DNA of 64,000 nt from the NCBI RefSeq assembly GCF_003590095.1, contig NC_039489.1, positions 6,138,001 through 6,202,000 on the forward strand. The letters are read 5' to 3'. Below, in pieces: positions 36,638-48,060 of the stretch. Within the stretch, counting starts at the first letter, position 1, and every line of letters begins with the position of its first letter. The DNA comes from Trichoplusia ni (taxonomy: Eukaryota > Arthropoda > Insecta > Lepidoptera > Noctuidae). Under the pieces are notes generated by a model that was given only the letters and a program-made list of their open reading frames with translations, was not told where the DNA came from and did no database searches. Position numbers and translations under genes: made by a program.

Positions 36638-38758
36638 TTAAGAATCCTTTATTTTAGAACTATTGTTCACCCAGTAGATGCACAGTTTGTACATTGTTAT
36701 AGGAATTACAATGAAAATGAATAATAGTTCCAGCAGTAAAGTCAGAACAGAAAGTTCCAGTTCTTGGTACTCCCACCACGAGATGTTGGCGGCGGGCGAG
36801 CGCAGGTGCTTCGCGCCGCCGTGCCGCAGCACGTACTCCGTCCACCAAATAGCACGCTCTAAGGGAGGCTGTGGGTTCTCCTGCATTATTGTTCGAAGTC
36901 TTTGTATATTGCGGCGAAAACTGTAAAATTAAATACAATAGTTTCTAGCTTTACTTGAACTTTTATATTTCTACTGATAGAATTGTTTGGGTGCCCGAAC
37001 TTGGGTGCTGAACGTGGATCGCGATCCAGCTTGGGAGACCACGGTACGCCAAATCGACTAAATTGTAACTATAGCAATAACCGAATTTCATGTCATGATC
37101 GTTGGATTCCTCAACCAACCAACTTATATAGTTACAAATTATAAAAATTAACTTTTTAAAATTAACCGAGCCTTAGATCTATTAATTGGATTCACTTTGC
37201 ACGAAACAGAACTATGTGCTGTTATTATGAAAAAGGGAGCACAAGAAACTATTCCGAATTAAATAAAAATAATCGAAATAAACTTACCTTTCATCTTCAA
37301 TTACAGTTTTAATGGCATTTTCCAATATCTGCTCAGTGACTGTTTCGATATCTAATCCAATCCCAATGTTGTGGTATTTGTATTTTTCAACATTAAACCA
37401 TTGATCACCCAGCATGGGAAAACCAATCATTGGCACGCCAGCAACAACAGCTTCATCAGTTGATTGTAAACCTCCTTGCGTTATGAATGCTTTGACTTTT
37501 GGATGTCCTACAATGTAATTATAATGCTTAGTATCATTGACTGTAAGAGCAAGAATTCAAAAAACACTACCCAATAAATCCAGAAAATCCAATAAAACTA
37601 AGTCTTACTCAAAAGATCGGACTGCGGCAACCATTTTGCTATTCTAATGTTATCACTCCGTCCTGGCAGGTCATCGTTATCCCACTTCCAAAGCACGTCA
37701 TAAGGAAGTTGAGAAAACACTTTTGTGAATATCGCAATTTTCTCTTTTGGTAAATCTGACGGCACAACGTTTGTCCCAAAGCTTAAGTATATCACTCCAT
37801 TTTTAGACGAGTCTAAATATGACTTGAGGTCCTAAAAACACAGAACGATGATTTTCATTTCGAAATTTTGCTGTATCGTTTATTAAGGTAAGAAAACTAT
37901 CTAGGCATATAACTTTGTACTTACAGTAGGTAGTTCCTTCTGTGGTTTTAGGTGGAGTCCTTCTATATAAACTACTGACGGTGGAACCGGACGGATACCT
38001 TCAAATATTGGATGTATGTTCAGGAACAACATGTCAACGTTGCTACTCAACTCCGTTACTGATGGTAAGTCATCACCAAACTGTTTTTGAAGCATAGTAT
38101 CTTCAAATTCCGCCATATTTTCATGAAGTTTCTTAAATTGGTAGTGAGTGTACAGCGCACGAAGCTTTTCCCAGGAAGTCAGATTGTAAATACTCTGGTG
38201 GAAATGGTCAGGGTATAACAGAGGGTGGACTTCTGCACCTATTACTTTATAATTTATATTTGTACCACCCATGGAACTAATAAGAATAACTGGAACATTT
38301 TTGTAGATGTGAGAAAATATTAAAGCTGGTCGAACACAGGCTTCAAGTAATAACAGATCAAATGATTTTCCTTTGTCACTTATTAACGCTTGGACCTCTT
38401 TAGTTTGCAATTGCGCTTCTAGAATTTGAGTCAATCCTTTAAAAACAATTTCCATCTGTGATACTATATCATTCTTTTTTCCTTTAGAAGCTTTTGTAAT
38501 GAATGTATCGTGCCATATTTTATACGAGACGTCATGGACGTCGATTTCTGTTAGGTTAGGAGGTGCTCCAATATTTTTGAACTCAGGATCTGTTGTGATG
38601 ACTGTGACCTCGTGACCTCTCTTTACCAGTTCTTGAGTTAAAGTACGGAAAACAGCTTGATGACTGATGGATGGTGTCGGTACCACTGCCAGGATTCTGG
38701 ATGCTTCATTAGTAGTCACAAATATAAAATAAAGGAGAATATACAGTATAGTAGACAT
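36638..38758 (-). CDS. UDP-glycosyltransferase B (UGT33-like), 4 exons
   Basis: ER-membrane UGT of 519 aa. Exons in transcript order: 38758-37925, 37831-37609, 37507-37288, 36920-36638; GT-AG introns, phases 0, 1, 2. Start is ATG at 38758; nine in-frame codons upstream begin with TTG and belong to the 5' UTR. Signal peptide about 1-19; PTPSISHQ with His33; PNLTE N-glycosylation site; signature FITQGG...GDQWFN (about F360 to Q388). Exon 4 holds HGGAKHLRSPAANISW, a membrane helix and tail KIKDS. Exons 2-3 and intron 2 are almost identical to those of gene C, whereas exon 1 is clearly diverged. This suggests a conversion tract. Intron 3 (367 bp) contains a SINE-like remnant (GATCGCGATCCAGCTTGGGA), a decayed trace of which also lies in intron 3 of C. 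Confidence 0.95.
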
Positions 38759-38815
38759 TGTAGACGCACTTACACTCACGTTCAAAAAATTACACTAAAC
38801 ACGTTGTCGAGAGTA

Positions 38816-38823
38816 TTTTTATA
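38816..38823 (-). promoter_or_regulatory. TATA box of UGT gene B
   Basis: TATAAAAA on the - strand, starting 65 bp before the ATG, within GATATAAAAATACTC. Confidence 0.7.
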
Positions 38824-39120
38824 TCGGACTCGATCGCTGTTTTATTTATTTGATGAGTCGTGAGAAAATTCATTATTTGCATGAATTTAAATACGCCTGA
38901 ATAATGATTCAAACACTCCAAGCGGTCCTAACAATTTCGCTCTTTTCTCTAATGTAGTTAAATTGTTGGGCTAGGAGAACACTTTTTTTTCTAAAGGTTT
39001 ATCGAATAGGTATTAAGATTGATATGTTTTATTATATCAATAAAACTCTTTAATTAATGTGTCTCATCTTTATGAGCTCTTTAATTGTGACTAATAAACA
39101 GACTATAAAAATAACATATT

Positions 39121-39126
39121 TTTATT
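39121..39126 (-). terminator. Candidate polyadenylation signal of gene C
   Basis: AATAAA on the - strand, 46 bp after the stop codon. Confidence 0.5.
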
Positions 39127-39171
39127 TTTTTAATTTGTTTCACACTAACGGTATTTACTAAAAGTAATTCC

Positions 39172-41239
39172 TTAAAAAACTTTAACTTTAGATTTACTTT
39201 TAAGAAATGTGGAAATGTGGAAATACAGTTTATAAATAGTAAAAATAGTTATGGTGAAAATGGTAAACAGTCCTGCCAGTAATGTGAGCACCAGTTCCAG
39301 TTCTAGGTACTCCGCCCACGAGATGTTGGCGGCGGGCGAGCGCAGGTGCTTCGCGCCGCCGTGCCGCAGAACATGTTCCACCCACCAAATGGCACGCTCT
39401 AAGGGAGGTTGCAGATTATCCTGCATTAAGTTTCGAACTCTTCGTATATTGCGGCGAAAACTGAAAATAAAATACTTTGGTATATTCGTTTATTGTGATA
39501 GAATTGTTCGCAGATCGCGATGCTGCTTGGGTTAACATGGGACGCCAAAACAGTTACTATGAATAATAGTTATCGCTTTAATACGTAGGATATGGCAACA
39601 TCCTAATTTGTAAATTGATGTTATGTTATAATCATCGGATTTTTTTAAGGTTACCAAATACTTTATAAATCAACTCATCAAAATGTCAGAATTACCATCT
39701 TGGAAAAATCGCACAAAATTGACTCAATTTGCACAAAATTTAACTCTGTGTTGTAATAAACTTACCTTTCATCTTCAATTACAGTTTTGATAGCATTCTC
39801 TAATGTCTGCTCAGTGACTGTTTCAATATCTAATCCAATCCCAATTTTGTGGTATTTGTATTTTTCAACATTAAACCATTGATCACCCAACATGGGAAAA
39901 CCAATCATTGGAACACCAGCAACAATAGCTTCATCAGTTGATTGTAAACCTCCTTGCGTTATGAATGCTTTGACTTTTGGATGTCCTACAATGTAATTAT
40001 AATGCTTAGTATCATTGACTGTAAGAGCAAGATTTCAAAAAACACTACCCAATAAATCCAGAAAATCCAATAAAACTTAAGTCTTACTCAAAAGATCGGA
40101 CTGCGGCAACCATTTTGCTATTCTAATGTTATCACTCCGTCCTGGCAGGTCATCCTTATCCCACTTCCACAGCACATCATAAGGAAGTTGAGAAAACACT
40201 TTTGTGAATATCGCAATTTTCTCTTTTGGTAAATCTGACGGCACAACGTTTGTCCCAAAGCTTAAGTATATCACTCCATTTTTAGACGAGTCTAAATATG
40301 ACTTGAGGTCCTTAAAAGAACAGAGAACGATTATTTTGATTTCATTTAAGCAGAAGGTCAGAATACTATGTCTATGCATACGGAAAATTTTATACTTACA
40401 GTAGATAGTTCCTTCTGTGGTTTCAGATGGAGTCCTTCTATGTAAACCACTGATGGAGGAACCGGCCGGACTCCTTCAAACATTGGATGTATGTTCAGGA
40501 ACAACATGTCAACGTTGTTACTCAACTCTGTCACTGATTGTATGTTAGGACCAAACTGTTTTTGAAGCATAGAATCTTCAAGCTCTGCAATACTTTCATG
40601 AAGTTTCGTAAGTTGGTAGTGAGTGTACAGCATATGAAGTTTTTCCCAGAAAGTGAGATTGTGAACTTTCTGGTGGAAAAAGTCAGGAAAAAGTATGGGG
40701 TGTCCTGCTGCACCTAAAACTTCATAATTAAAATTTGTTCCACCCAACGAACTGACAAGAATGACTGGAATATTTTTGTAGATGTGTGAAAACACTATCG
40801 TCGATCGAACGCAAGCTTCGAGCAGTAACAGATCAAACTGTTTGTTCTTGTCATTAATTAATGCTTGTACCTCCTTGCTTTTTAACTGTGCTTCTAGAAT
40901 TTGATAAAATGCCTCGAAAATTATTGTGATTTGTGGTACTAAATCACTTTTTTCCCCTTTAGAAGATTTCTTCAGGAATGTGTCTTGCCATATTTTATAC
41001 GAGACGTCATGGACGTCGATTTCTGTTAGATTAGGAGGTGCTCCAGTATTTTTAAACACAGGATCTGGTGTGATGACTGTGACTTCATGACCTCTCTTCA
41101 CTAGTTCTTGAGTTAGAGGACGAAATACAACTTGGTGACTAATGGATGGTGATGGAAACACTGCTAGGACCCTTGCTGCGTGATTAGATCTTACAAGTAC
41201 GAGTAAAAGACAAGTTACACTAAAAATTACTTTTGTCAT
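39172..41239 (-). CDS. UDP-glycosyltransferase C (UGT33-like), 4 exons
   Basis: ER-membrane UGT of 523 aa. Exons in transcript order: 41239-40400, 40310-40088, 39985-39766, 39460-39172; GT-AG introns, phases 0, 1, 2. Start is ATG at 41239; the nine codons before it, from a TTG, resemble those before gene B, so the 5' UTR is shared by descent. Signal peptide about 1-21; PSPSISHQ with His35, where most paralogues have PTP. UGT signature FITQGGLQSTDEAIVAGVP then MIGFPMLGDQWFN in exon 3. Exon 4 has LRHGGAKHLRSPAANISW, a membrane helix and tail KVKVF (KxKxx). It is the closest relative of B and sits directly upstream of it in transcription order. Its exon 2 differs from that of B by one residue (WKWDKDD against WKWDNDD). 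Confidence 0.95.
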
Positions 41240-41301
41240 GGTAGACAAACTTACTAGAACATTCAAAGTAACACTGGGTAAATTTTAATTTTTGGATATT
41301 T

Positions 41302-41309
41302 CTTTTATA
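41302..41309 (-). promoter_or_regulatory. TATA box of UGT gene C
   Basis: TATAAAAG on the - strand, 63-70 bp before the ATG. Confidence 0.7.
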
Positions 41310-41639
41310 CTGATACGAATTAATTCTTTGTTTATATATGTATCCTCCGTTATTTTTATATGAATTGTGGGAAATTTCATGTTTCCTTTTGTGAGTAAAT
41401 CAAAATGGTTTGTCATTAAACCTATGTGATTGACGTTAATAAGGATGATGGTTTTTTTTTACATCCGTCTGGAAGCTTAATGGATAATATTGCAGACGAA
41501 TTTTTTCTTCGGTCTTGTGACTGCTGTAAACGTTGAAGCTGTATGATGTGACTTTTAGATGGCTATATGTTCTTTCTTAAATATTCTAAAACAAAAGATG
41601 ATGAACAATATCGTTAGTAAGCCTGGATTCCAAATATCG

Positions 41640-41745
41640 GAATCTGAAATCGCAAACCTGCAGTGAACTAGCGTGGTGATCAATGCTCGAACCTTCTCTA
41701 TGCAAGGAGGGGCCTTTTCCCAGCAGTAAGACGTAAATTGGCTGG
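41640..41745 (+). mobile_element. LINE 3' end fragment
   Basis: CTGCAGTGAACTAGCGTGGT, then GCTCGAACCTTCTCTATGC and GGGGCCTTTTCCCAGCAGT: a well-known moth LINE 3' terminus, 5'-truncated and non-coding. Confidence 0.65.
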
Positions 41746-41758
41746 TATCATATTAATA

Positions 41759-41974
41759 CTAGTTGTTGCCGCGTGTCCGCTCGCTACAAACCGAAAATAA
41801 CCCCAAGGGAACATAAAAAAATTGTAGAATCCTATGGTTAAAACTATTTGTGTCCCAAGTTTCGTCTAAATCCGTTCAGTATATTTTGTGTGAAAGAAGA
41901 ACAGAAATCTATGTATCCATACATCCTTACATCCATACATACAAACTTTCGTGTCTGTAATACTAGTAGTAAAA
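41759..41974 (-). mobile_element. Helitron-like element, degraded 5' end
   Basis: On the - strand it ends GCGGCAACAACTAG before a T. The other end reads TACTACTAGTATTACAGACA followed by CGAAAGTTTGTATG, like the 5' end of the 10214 copy, but it has lost the terminal TC. Confidence 0.5.
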
Positions 41975-42339
41975 TAATATCTAAATAATCAATGTTAGTG
42001 CAAGTATTTAATTAGTCAAATTATTTCATTTTTTTACCAATGTGCGTCATTATGTAATTAATTTATGACTTTATTGTTTAGATGAATACAATTCTGCAAC
42101 ACAAATTATTGTAAAAACATTTACACTATAATTTATGAAGTTTTTATATCCTAAATAATATTTATTACCCTTTGTGAGTCATATTTTTAGTTTTATAGTA
42201 GAAACTAGTATCATAAGTAGTTACTGTAAGATGTCAAAGACTAGTCAATCTTTGATTTAGATTTATTAAAAAACCAACATCTGTTGGTTAATGTCGGAAA
42301 AATTTCAGGGCCGCCAGTCATTTGAAACGCATTGCCATA
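41975..42339. other. Intergenic, nothing recognised
   Basis: AT-rich with no coding potential. Confidence 0.6.
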
Positions 42340-42640
42340 CACCGACACAAAAAGGCGGATGACGTAGCACGGCGGTTCAGGTTTCGTCAGTAAGTGTCTG
42401 ACACTACCCATTTCCTCCTCTGAGAGAGTGGGTAGTGTTCAGGATAATTCACCTACAAAAGTAAAAAAAAAGTTCGCGAGTTAGACTCGCGGCCCTTAGG
42501 ATTCTCTTCAAATAAGTCAACTTTTTCAGGTTAATCGGATGTATCCTCATGGACAAGGAGGAAGCGAGTAGACTCCTGACTAAACTTGAACCGTAATATT
42601 TAGTCGGTGCGTAGCAATCCATAGAAATTCATCACGCACT
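42340..42640 (-). repeat. GC-rich dispersed repeat (GTGTCAGAC family)
   Basis: Contains GATGACGTAGCACGGCGGTT and CGTCAGTAAGTGTCTGACAC, the reverse complement of the block at 63545-63600. Further GC-rich parts run to about 42640 (CACTGACCGCGGGGACG). Non-coding. Confidence 0.6.
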
Positions 42641-43059
42641 GACCGCGGGGACGCTTAATTTACGTACCTACACGAAGCATGACATAGCATTATTACAATA
42701 AAAATGATTAGGTGGATTCAACATTATTTATTTATTTGTTGTTTGGTTAACTCAAGTTTATTTATCGGGATAGAACGACTAGTTTTCGACCCAACGGGAA
42801 TCGTCAAATTAGCCCAAATCCGAGGTGGCTGTGATGTGATGTTTATTAGCTGAGCCTCTATTGCTACCATCCAGCTTTGGCATTGCATCAGCTGACAAAT
42901 GGTGACTATCTTTATTCTACTACCACTACTACGATTATAGTATGTGGTTCCAACTAGCACTGATGTATCCAAGTAATATTAAAGTGTTAACTCGTTTCAG
43001 CTGTGCAGTGACATTAGAGACTAGTGGCATCTTCAGTCGTGTCACCTCCTTCGATCTAA

Positions 43060-43180
43060 TATGTTTCTTCTAGAAGTGGCGAAGGATGGGCGAAGAAAAG
43101 AGCTGTTTATATGATTATTTGATGTTCAGAAAGTGCTAATTTGAAACCTAACTTGACAAAATTGATTTTGATTTTTCCTA
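43060..43180 (+). mobile_element. LINE 3' end fragment (AAAGTGCTAATTTGAA type)
   Basis: GCGAAGGATGGGCGAAG, then TTGATGTTCAGAAAGTGCTA and CCTAACTTGACAAAATTGAT. A decayed copy of the element at 57900-58080. Confidence 0.5.
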
Positions 43181-43464
43181 TTAATATTCTTTTCGGCAAA
43201 TGGTCTCTTCGAATATTTTAAACATCATTGTCAGCACAGATCTGCAATGTTTTGTGGAATAAAAAAAATAGGACACCACCATACAAGATTAACGATTGAG
43301 GTAAAATCTCTAGAGAAACTAAACGATAAGGCGTATCGAAACGTTTGATAATATTAAACAAACAATGTGTTAAGCGGCGTTTGCACTGCTAAAGCGACTG
43401 TAAATAAAATAAACACAACATAAACTCTCGTAGTATAGTTAGAAGCACACATAATATAGAAAAG

Positions 43465-43626
43465 GCCCAGCCTCTTTTGGCTAGTACCTTTTTGCTAGTA
43501 CCTAATAACAAAAATTTACTGGTAGCTGATAGCAGGAGTTGGGACGAATAAAAAAAACCTTGCTGCTTCATTTGTTTATACGAACGAAGTATAAAATGTT
43601 AATGAATAAGAAAATGTGATACTCAT
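43465..43626 (-). pseudogene. UGT pseudogene fragment (5' part of exon 1)
   Basis: On the - strand an ATG at 43624-43626 is followed by codons aligning with exon 1 of gene D: a signal-peptide-like stretch, then TNEAAR, then VPTPAIS, and farther on LAKRG. An in-frame stop replaces a codon just before TNEAAR, and another follows VPTPAISYQ. Small deletions shift the alignment after that, and similarity ends near 43465. No exon 2-4 remains. It sits between genes C and D, where a dead duplicate of a D-like gene would be expected. A 60-codon open frame on the same strand partly overlaps it and is not a gene. Confidence 0.85.
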
Positions 43627-44717
43627 ATCTTGAATTGTGGAATCAATTAGTGTGTGCTTCCATAGAAGTATTGACTTGTAATATTTAAGTTGTCTAATTA
43701 TTTTTAGTTATTATTAAATTAAATAGAACGGCCGAAGCCTATACTATCATCAACTATTTCATCAAATTACAACTTACACAATTGGCAAAATATTATTTTA
43801 AAACAGTTTTATTCTTTTCACAAAAATTTAAACATGTCAACAGTTACAACTTGCATACATTCACAAATATATCAAAATCAGGATATGAGTCCAGGAGAGC
43901 ATTGAGATCCCTTAGCGATCTTAGTAGGGGGGAGTTTGGCTGTGCAATGCAATGGTCCGACGACGGAACTGCCAGAAATCTATGCCGTCTACCACGATTT
44001 GTTTGTAAGACCAGTGAATAAAACAAATCAATTTCCGATGCAAAAAAGTATTTAAACTTTATAAGATTGTATCTTTTTTCATTCACGGGTTAACGATCCT
44101 TTTAAAGGCGTGTACGGGGATATAGGTCCAACGTGCAGAGGCCTTCTTGAGAACTTTAATCTATAATGTGATGGAGCATCTACTAGGGATCATTCGCCTC
44201 CGCTCTATGGGAGAACCAAACTGAAAAAATCCAAAGTAGATGCTAGACTATTGCAAATGTGTGTGTAAAATAATTAGGCTATTGTATACATGTTACATGT
44301 TATGTGGACCAGTTCCTTAGATTTTCCGAAAAATTGTGGCACTTACCTTTCTACACATGGTGATGTAAATAAATTTTCATTATTATAAGATTGTTATTAT
44401 TGTGGCATTTGGGTGTTTCTTTTGTTTTTACTCGACCATATTAATTGGAATTACTACATAGTATGTTATGGCGTATTATGGCCGATAAGACTGAAGAAGA
44501 CCTTACAGTTTTATTAGAAGGCTAGCAATAGTACTATGTATATAAATGTATGTATATGTTATATTTTATTGACATCTAATCAGTTTTTTATAATTTTTAT
44601 GACTATGAAAGATTATGTTTATGGCTTTGCCCGAGTACTCGTAAGTTATGCTGCAAAGAGCAGTTTATACATTATTTTCGCCTATTTAACGCCTGTTTTG
44701 GGAGATTTTATAAATCG
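43627..44717. other. Intergenic, nothing recognised
   Basis: AT-rich. A GC-richer patch at 43885-44020 gives open frames on both strands with no known domain. No gene is supported. Confidence 0.5.
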
Positions 44718-44757
44718 CTAGCTGTAGCCCGCGACTCTGTAGTCGTGGTCTTCAGTT
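44718..44757 (-). mobile_element. Helitron-like 3'-end fragment
   Basis: CTAGCTGTAGCCCGCGACTC is the reverse complement of the GCGGGCAACAGCTAG-type terminus. Only the terminal 40 bp or so remain, about 145 bp 3' of gene D. Confidence 0.55.
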
Positions 44758-44901
44758 TAAATTGCGTGGTCACTCCTGTTTCAGTTTGCATGTTATGATA
44801 AAATTATTCTTAAAACAATACTATAATGAGAGGGTTGAAATTTTAACAAAAAACACGAATGATTACTACAAAACCAAGACTAGAATAAAAAACGAAAAAT
44901 T

Positions 44902-46926
44902 TCAATTTCGCTTAATTTTAACAGCAGTTTCCTTACGACTAAAGAAATACTTGTACGATTTTACTACAATTAGAATCACCGCACTTAAAATAGCTAATAA
45001 AACACCAAGTAATGTGAGCACCAGTTCCAGTTCCAGGTACTCCCACCACGAGATGTTGGCGGCGGGCGAGCGCAGGTGCTTCGCGCCGCCGTGCCGCAGC
45101 ACGTACTCTGTCCACCACACGGCGCGCTCCAGCGACGTCTGCACCTCGTCACGCAACAGGCCACGCAGTTTTATGATGTTCTTTTTATAGCTGAAATAAA
45201 ATAATACGATATTAAGAATTCTTAGTCAACCTGAATTAATTTAAGATACATTTTATACCCACCTATCATCTCCAATAACTTTGTGTACGGTTGCTATAAA
45301 ATTCTCTTCCGTAATAATATCCAAATCCAATCGAACTCCTATTTTTAAATATTCATATCTTTCAACATTGAACCATTGGTCACCCAGCAATGGGACGCCA
45401 ATCATCGGAACGCCAGCTGTAATCGCTTCATCTGTTGATTGTAAGCCTCCTTGTGTTATGAATAACTTGATTTTGGGATGTCCTGAAAAATAAAAAAAGT
45501 ATTAATATCTCAATCCTACAAAGTAATATCTTTAGCAAGAATTTTATTACCAGGCATAATAGTTTTATATTTTTGTTTCAAATATCAGGTCTAAGCATTT
45601 TTATGAAAATTATATCTCAAGTTTAAAGCCTTTACTAGACTGTTATGGACGTAAAGCGCCAAAATGTGGTCTTTTGAATGACAAGATTCGTATCAAACCA
45701 CTTGCAAATATATAAGTTCGGAATGACATACACTACTTAGTAGGTACTGCAGCTGTTGGACATGATGCTTACTCAGTAAATCTGACTGCGGCAACCACTT
45801 TGAGATTCTGATGTTCTCAGTACGTCCAGGCAGCTCGTCTCCGTTCCACTTCCATAATACATCGTAAGGTAACTTAGAGGTGGCTTTCACTAGCACTTGG
45901 ATTCTTTCGGCGGGTAGGAGAGTAGGATCCACGCTCGAACCAAAACTTAAATACACCACACCGTTTTTAGAGGAATCCAGATATGACTTTAGATCCTGAA
46001 ATTTGATGTGGTATTTTAAGGTTTTGTGATATAGGTTCTGATCTGACAGGTTGACCGACAAATAATGCTTCAGATAGTTTAAGGATTCAGATCAAAGAAC
46101 TTACCTCAGGTAGTTCCTTTTCTGGATTTTGATGTAACCCACCCACAAACACAACATTTGGCGTCACTGGTCGGATTCCGTAAAATATCGGATTGACATT
46201 CAGGAACAGCATGTCCACATTATCACTCAATTCCTTCATCGATGGAGAGTTCTCGCCAAGAACCCTTTTTAGTAACTTTTCTTCTTCGACCATCATGCCT
46301 TCCATAAAACTGTTCATAAAATAAATTATGGATAATTCTTTTACTTTTTCCCACATAGTAAGATTGTTTGTTCGCATGCTAGGGACCATGGGATAAAGGA
46401 AAGGATGCATAGGAAGTCCAAACTGAATTAAAGAGTCAATAAAGGCTCCAGCAGTACTCATTTGAATCACAGGCACTTTGTATATATGTGCATACACCAG
46501 TAAACTCCGAACGTATGCTTCTAAGATCAGTAAATCGAATTTTCGTTCTTTATCACGTAGCAAACTGGCTATGTTTTCATCTTTCAATTGCGCCTCAATT
46601 GTTTTCAGGATTAAATCAGGTAGAAGTTTCATTTGTTTAATTAAATCTGTTGATTGTTTTTCTTGAAAGGGTTTTAGCCAGTTTTCGTAGCTTATATCAT
46701 AGACATCTATTTCTGTGAGGTTAGCAGGGGCTTTTCCTTTCGGGAAGGCGGGATGTGTTGTGATGACGGTGACATCGTGTCCTCTTTTAGCTAGCTCCTG
46801 CGTGAGAGGTCGAAACACTGACTGATGGCTGATGGCAGGAGTTGGCACTACTACCAATATCCTTGCCGCTTCATTTGTACTCACAAACAAAACGTATAAC
46901 GTAACTGAATAGAATAAGATACCCAT
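44902..46926 (-). CDS. UDP-glycosyltransferase D (UGT33-like), 4 exons
   Basis: ER-membrane UGT of 517 aa. Exons in transcript order: 46926-46105, 45995-45773, 45482-45263, 45190-44902; GT-AG introns, phases 0, 1, 2; intron 3 is only 72 bp. Signal peptide about 1-20; VPTPAISHQ with His34; FDLLILEAYVRS as the acidic motif region; ANLTE glycosylation site. UGT signature in exon 3: FITQGGLQSTDEAITAGVP, then GDQWFN. Exon 4 begins SYKKNI, where most paralogues have SYRQNI or SFRRNI. It contains HGGAKHLRSPAANISW, a membrane helix and tail KIKRN. Closest to gene E in exon 1 and in the promoter. An exon 1 pseudogene fragment resembling it lies 1.3 kb downstream. Confidence 0.95.
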
Positions 46927-46992
46927 GTCTAATAATAAGTCTTAACTTAATTCCTTCCTTAAGAGCACTGCTATTGAATGTTCAAGATTACT

Positions 46993-47001
46993 GTTTTTAT
47001 A
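46993..47001 (-). promoter_or_regulatory. TATA box of UGT gene D
   Basis: TATAAAAAC on the - strand, 67-75 bp before the ATG. The surrounding block, + strand TTCAAGATTACTG then TTTTATATC, recurs upstream of gene E. Confidence 0.7.
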
Positions 47002-47729
47002 TCGAATTGGAGTAATTATAATCGCTTATCGGTTTGAATGGATTATTTACTGACTCATCCTTTGTTGCCGACTTATTAAATACACACACAGACAAAATTA
47101 ATGGAACACACAAATCTAGGACGAAATTGATAAAGAATAGAAAAAAAGTATTCGAAGAGTTTTGTTATCTTAAGAATTAAGCTAAATACTAAAAAATATG
47201 ACTTCATGTCGAATATGTGTTTTGCAACCTATATTTGTGTTAAAGTTTACAATCAATTTAGGAGCCATAATATTTACTTATTTAACCTCTTTGACACTTT
47301 TATTAGCTGGAGTTCTTTCTTGGAGACTTTCAATGTCCAATGAGTTTATATTTGGTATTGTTCTGGGAGCCAGCCACCATGTCTTAAAGTAATATCATTA
47401 TGGGTTGTGCACATTACACGGCTTAGAGCAGCGTCTTTTTTCTACACCCGTAATAATATTACTCCAAGTGATGGTAGTATACCCCTAGGCCCCGATTTTG
47501 CTACTTACAATGGCCGATGAATAAATGACAATTGGATAGTAAATGGTAAAATGCTAAACAGAATAGAAATGGTGCCAATTGAGAATCCAATTTCCAACCA
47601 TCCATCCGCCATTATAAATACCAGAATTGGGGCCCGGGTCAGTCCATCTGGGTTATATTGCTGTCATAGAAATACCGCGTATAAAAAAGCCGTGAGTGCG
47701 TCCAGTAGTTTAAACTAGTAGATTCTGAG
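47002..47729. other. Intergenic, nothing recognised
   Basis: AT-rich. The frame at 47198-47392 encodes a hydrophobic stretch without family resemblance and is not called. Confidence 0.55.
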
Positions 47730-47890
47730 GTTTCAGCGAAGAAGGATTGTCAAAAAGGGTTACCATGGCCCCGATACACAAAGAACAAATGAAAAAACAT
47801 GGGTAAGTTTAAATCAGTAAAGTTCTATTCAATCCAAAGCAGAAGAATTGATTTGACGAATTCCCATCCGGAAAAAAATCGCACATTTTT
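47730..47890 (+). repeat. Dispersed repeat shared with 35880-36060
   Basis: AAAAAGGGTTACCATGGCCC, GATACACAAAGAACAA, and ACGAATTCCCATCCGG follow the same order as at 35880-36060. Confidence 0.5.
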
Positions 47891-47939
47891 CTGCAGTCAG
47901 ACCACGATTAGTGACAGCAAGTGTTGTTTGTGAAGCCTA

Positions 47940-48060
47940 TTATTAAGACTCAGCTGTTTGTCCATCTGTCTATCGGCTCTTCCTTCTGTCACTTCACTGT
48001 GCCTCATAAACTGTTATAGCCAAACAGTTGATATTTTTACAAATCTGTTTCTGGTTTAAA
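47940..48060 (+). repeat. Dispersed repeat (CTCATAAACTGTTATAGCC family)
   Basis: TGTTTGTCCATCTGTCTATC, then CACTGTGCCTCATAAACTG and ATAGCCAAACAGTTGATATT; a diverged copy of the 18290-18600 repeat. Confidence 0.5.

Noticed and set aside
36678..36926. Open frames on the strand opposite each UGT exon 4, all containing MLAAGERRCFAPPCRSTYSVH-like text (also at 31877, 39251, 44762, 58768)
   Set aside because: They are antisense shadows of the conserved GC-rich block, which has few stops in any frame. They have no independent start context, and the translations outside the block share nothing.
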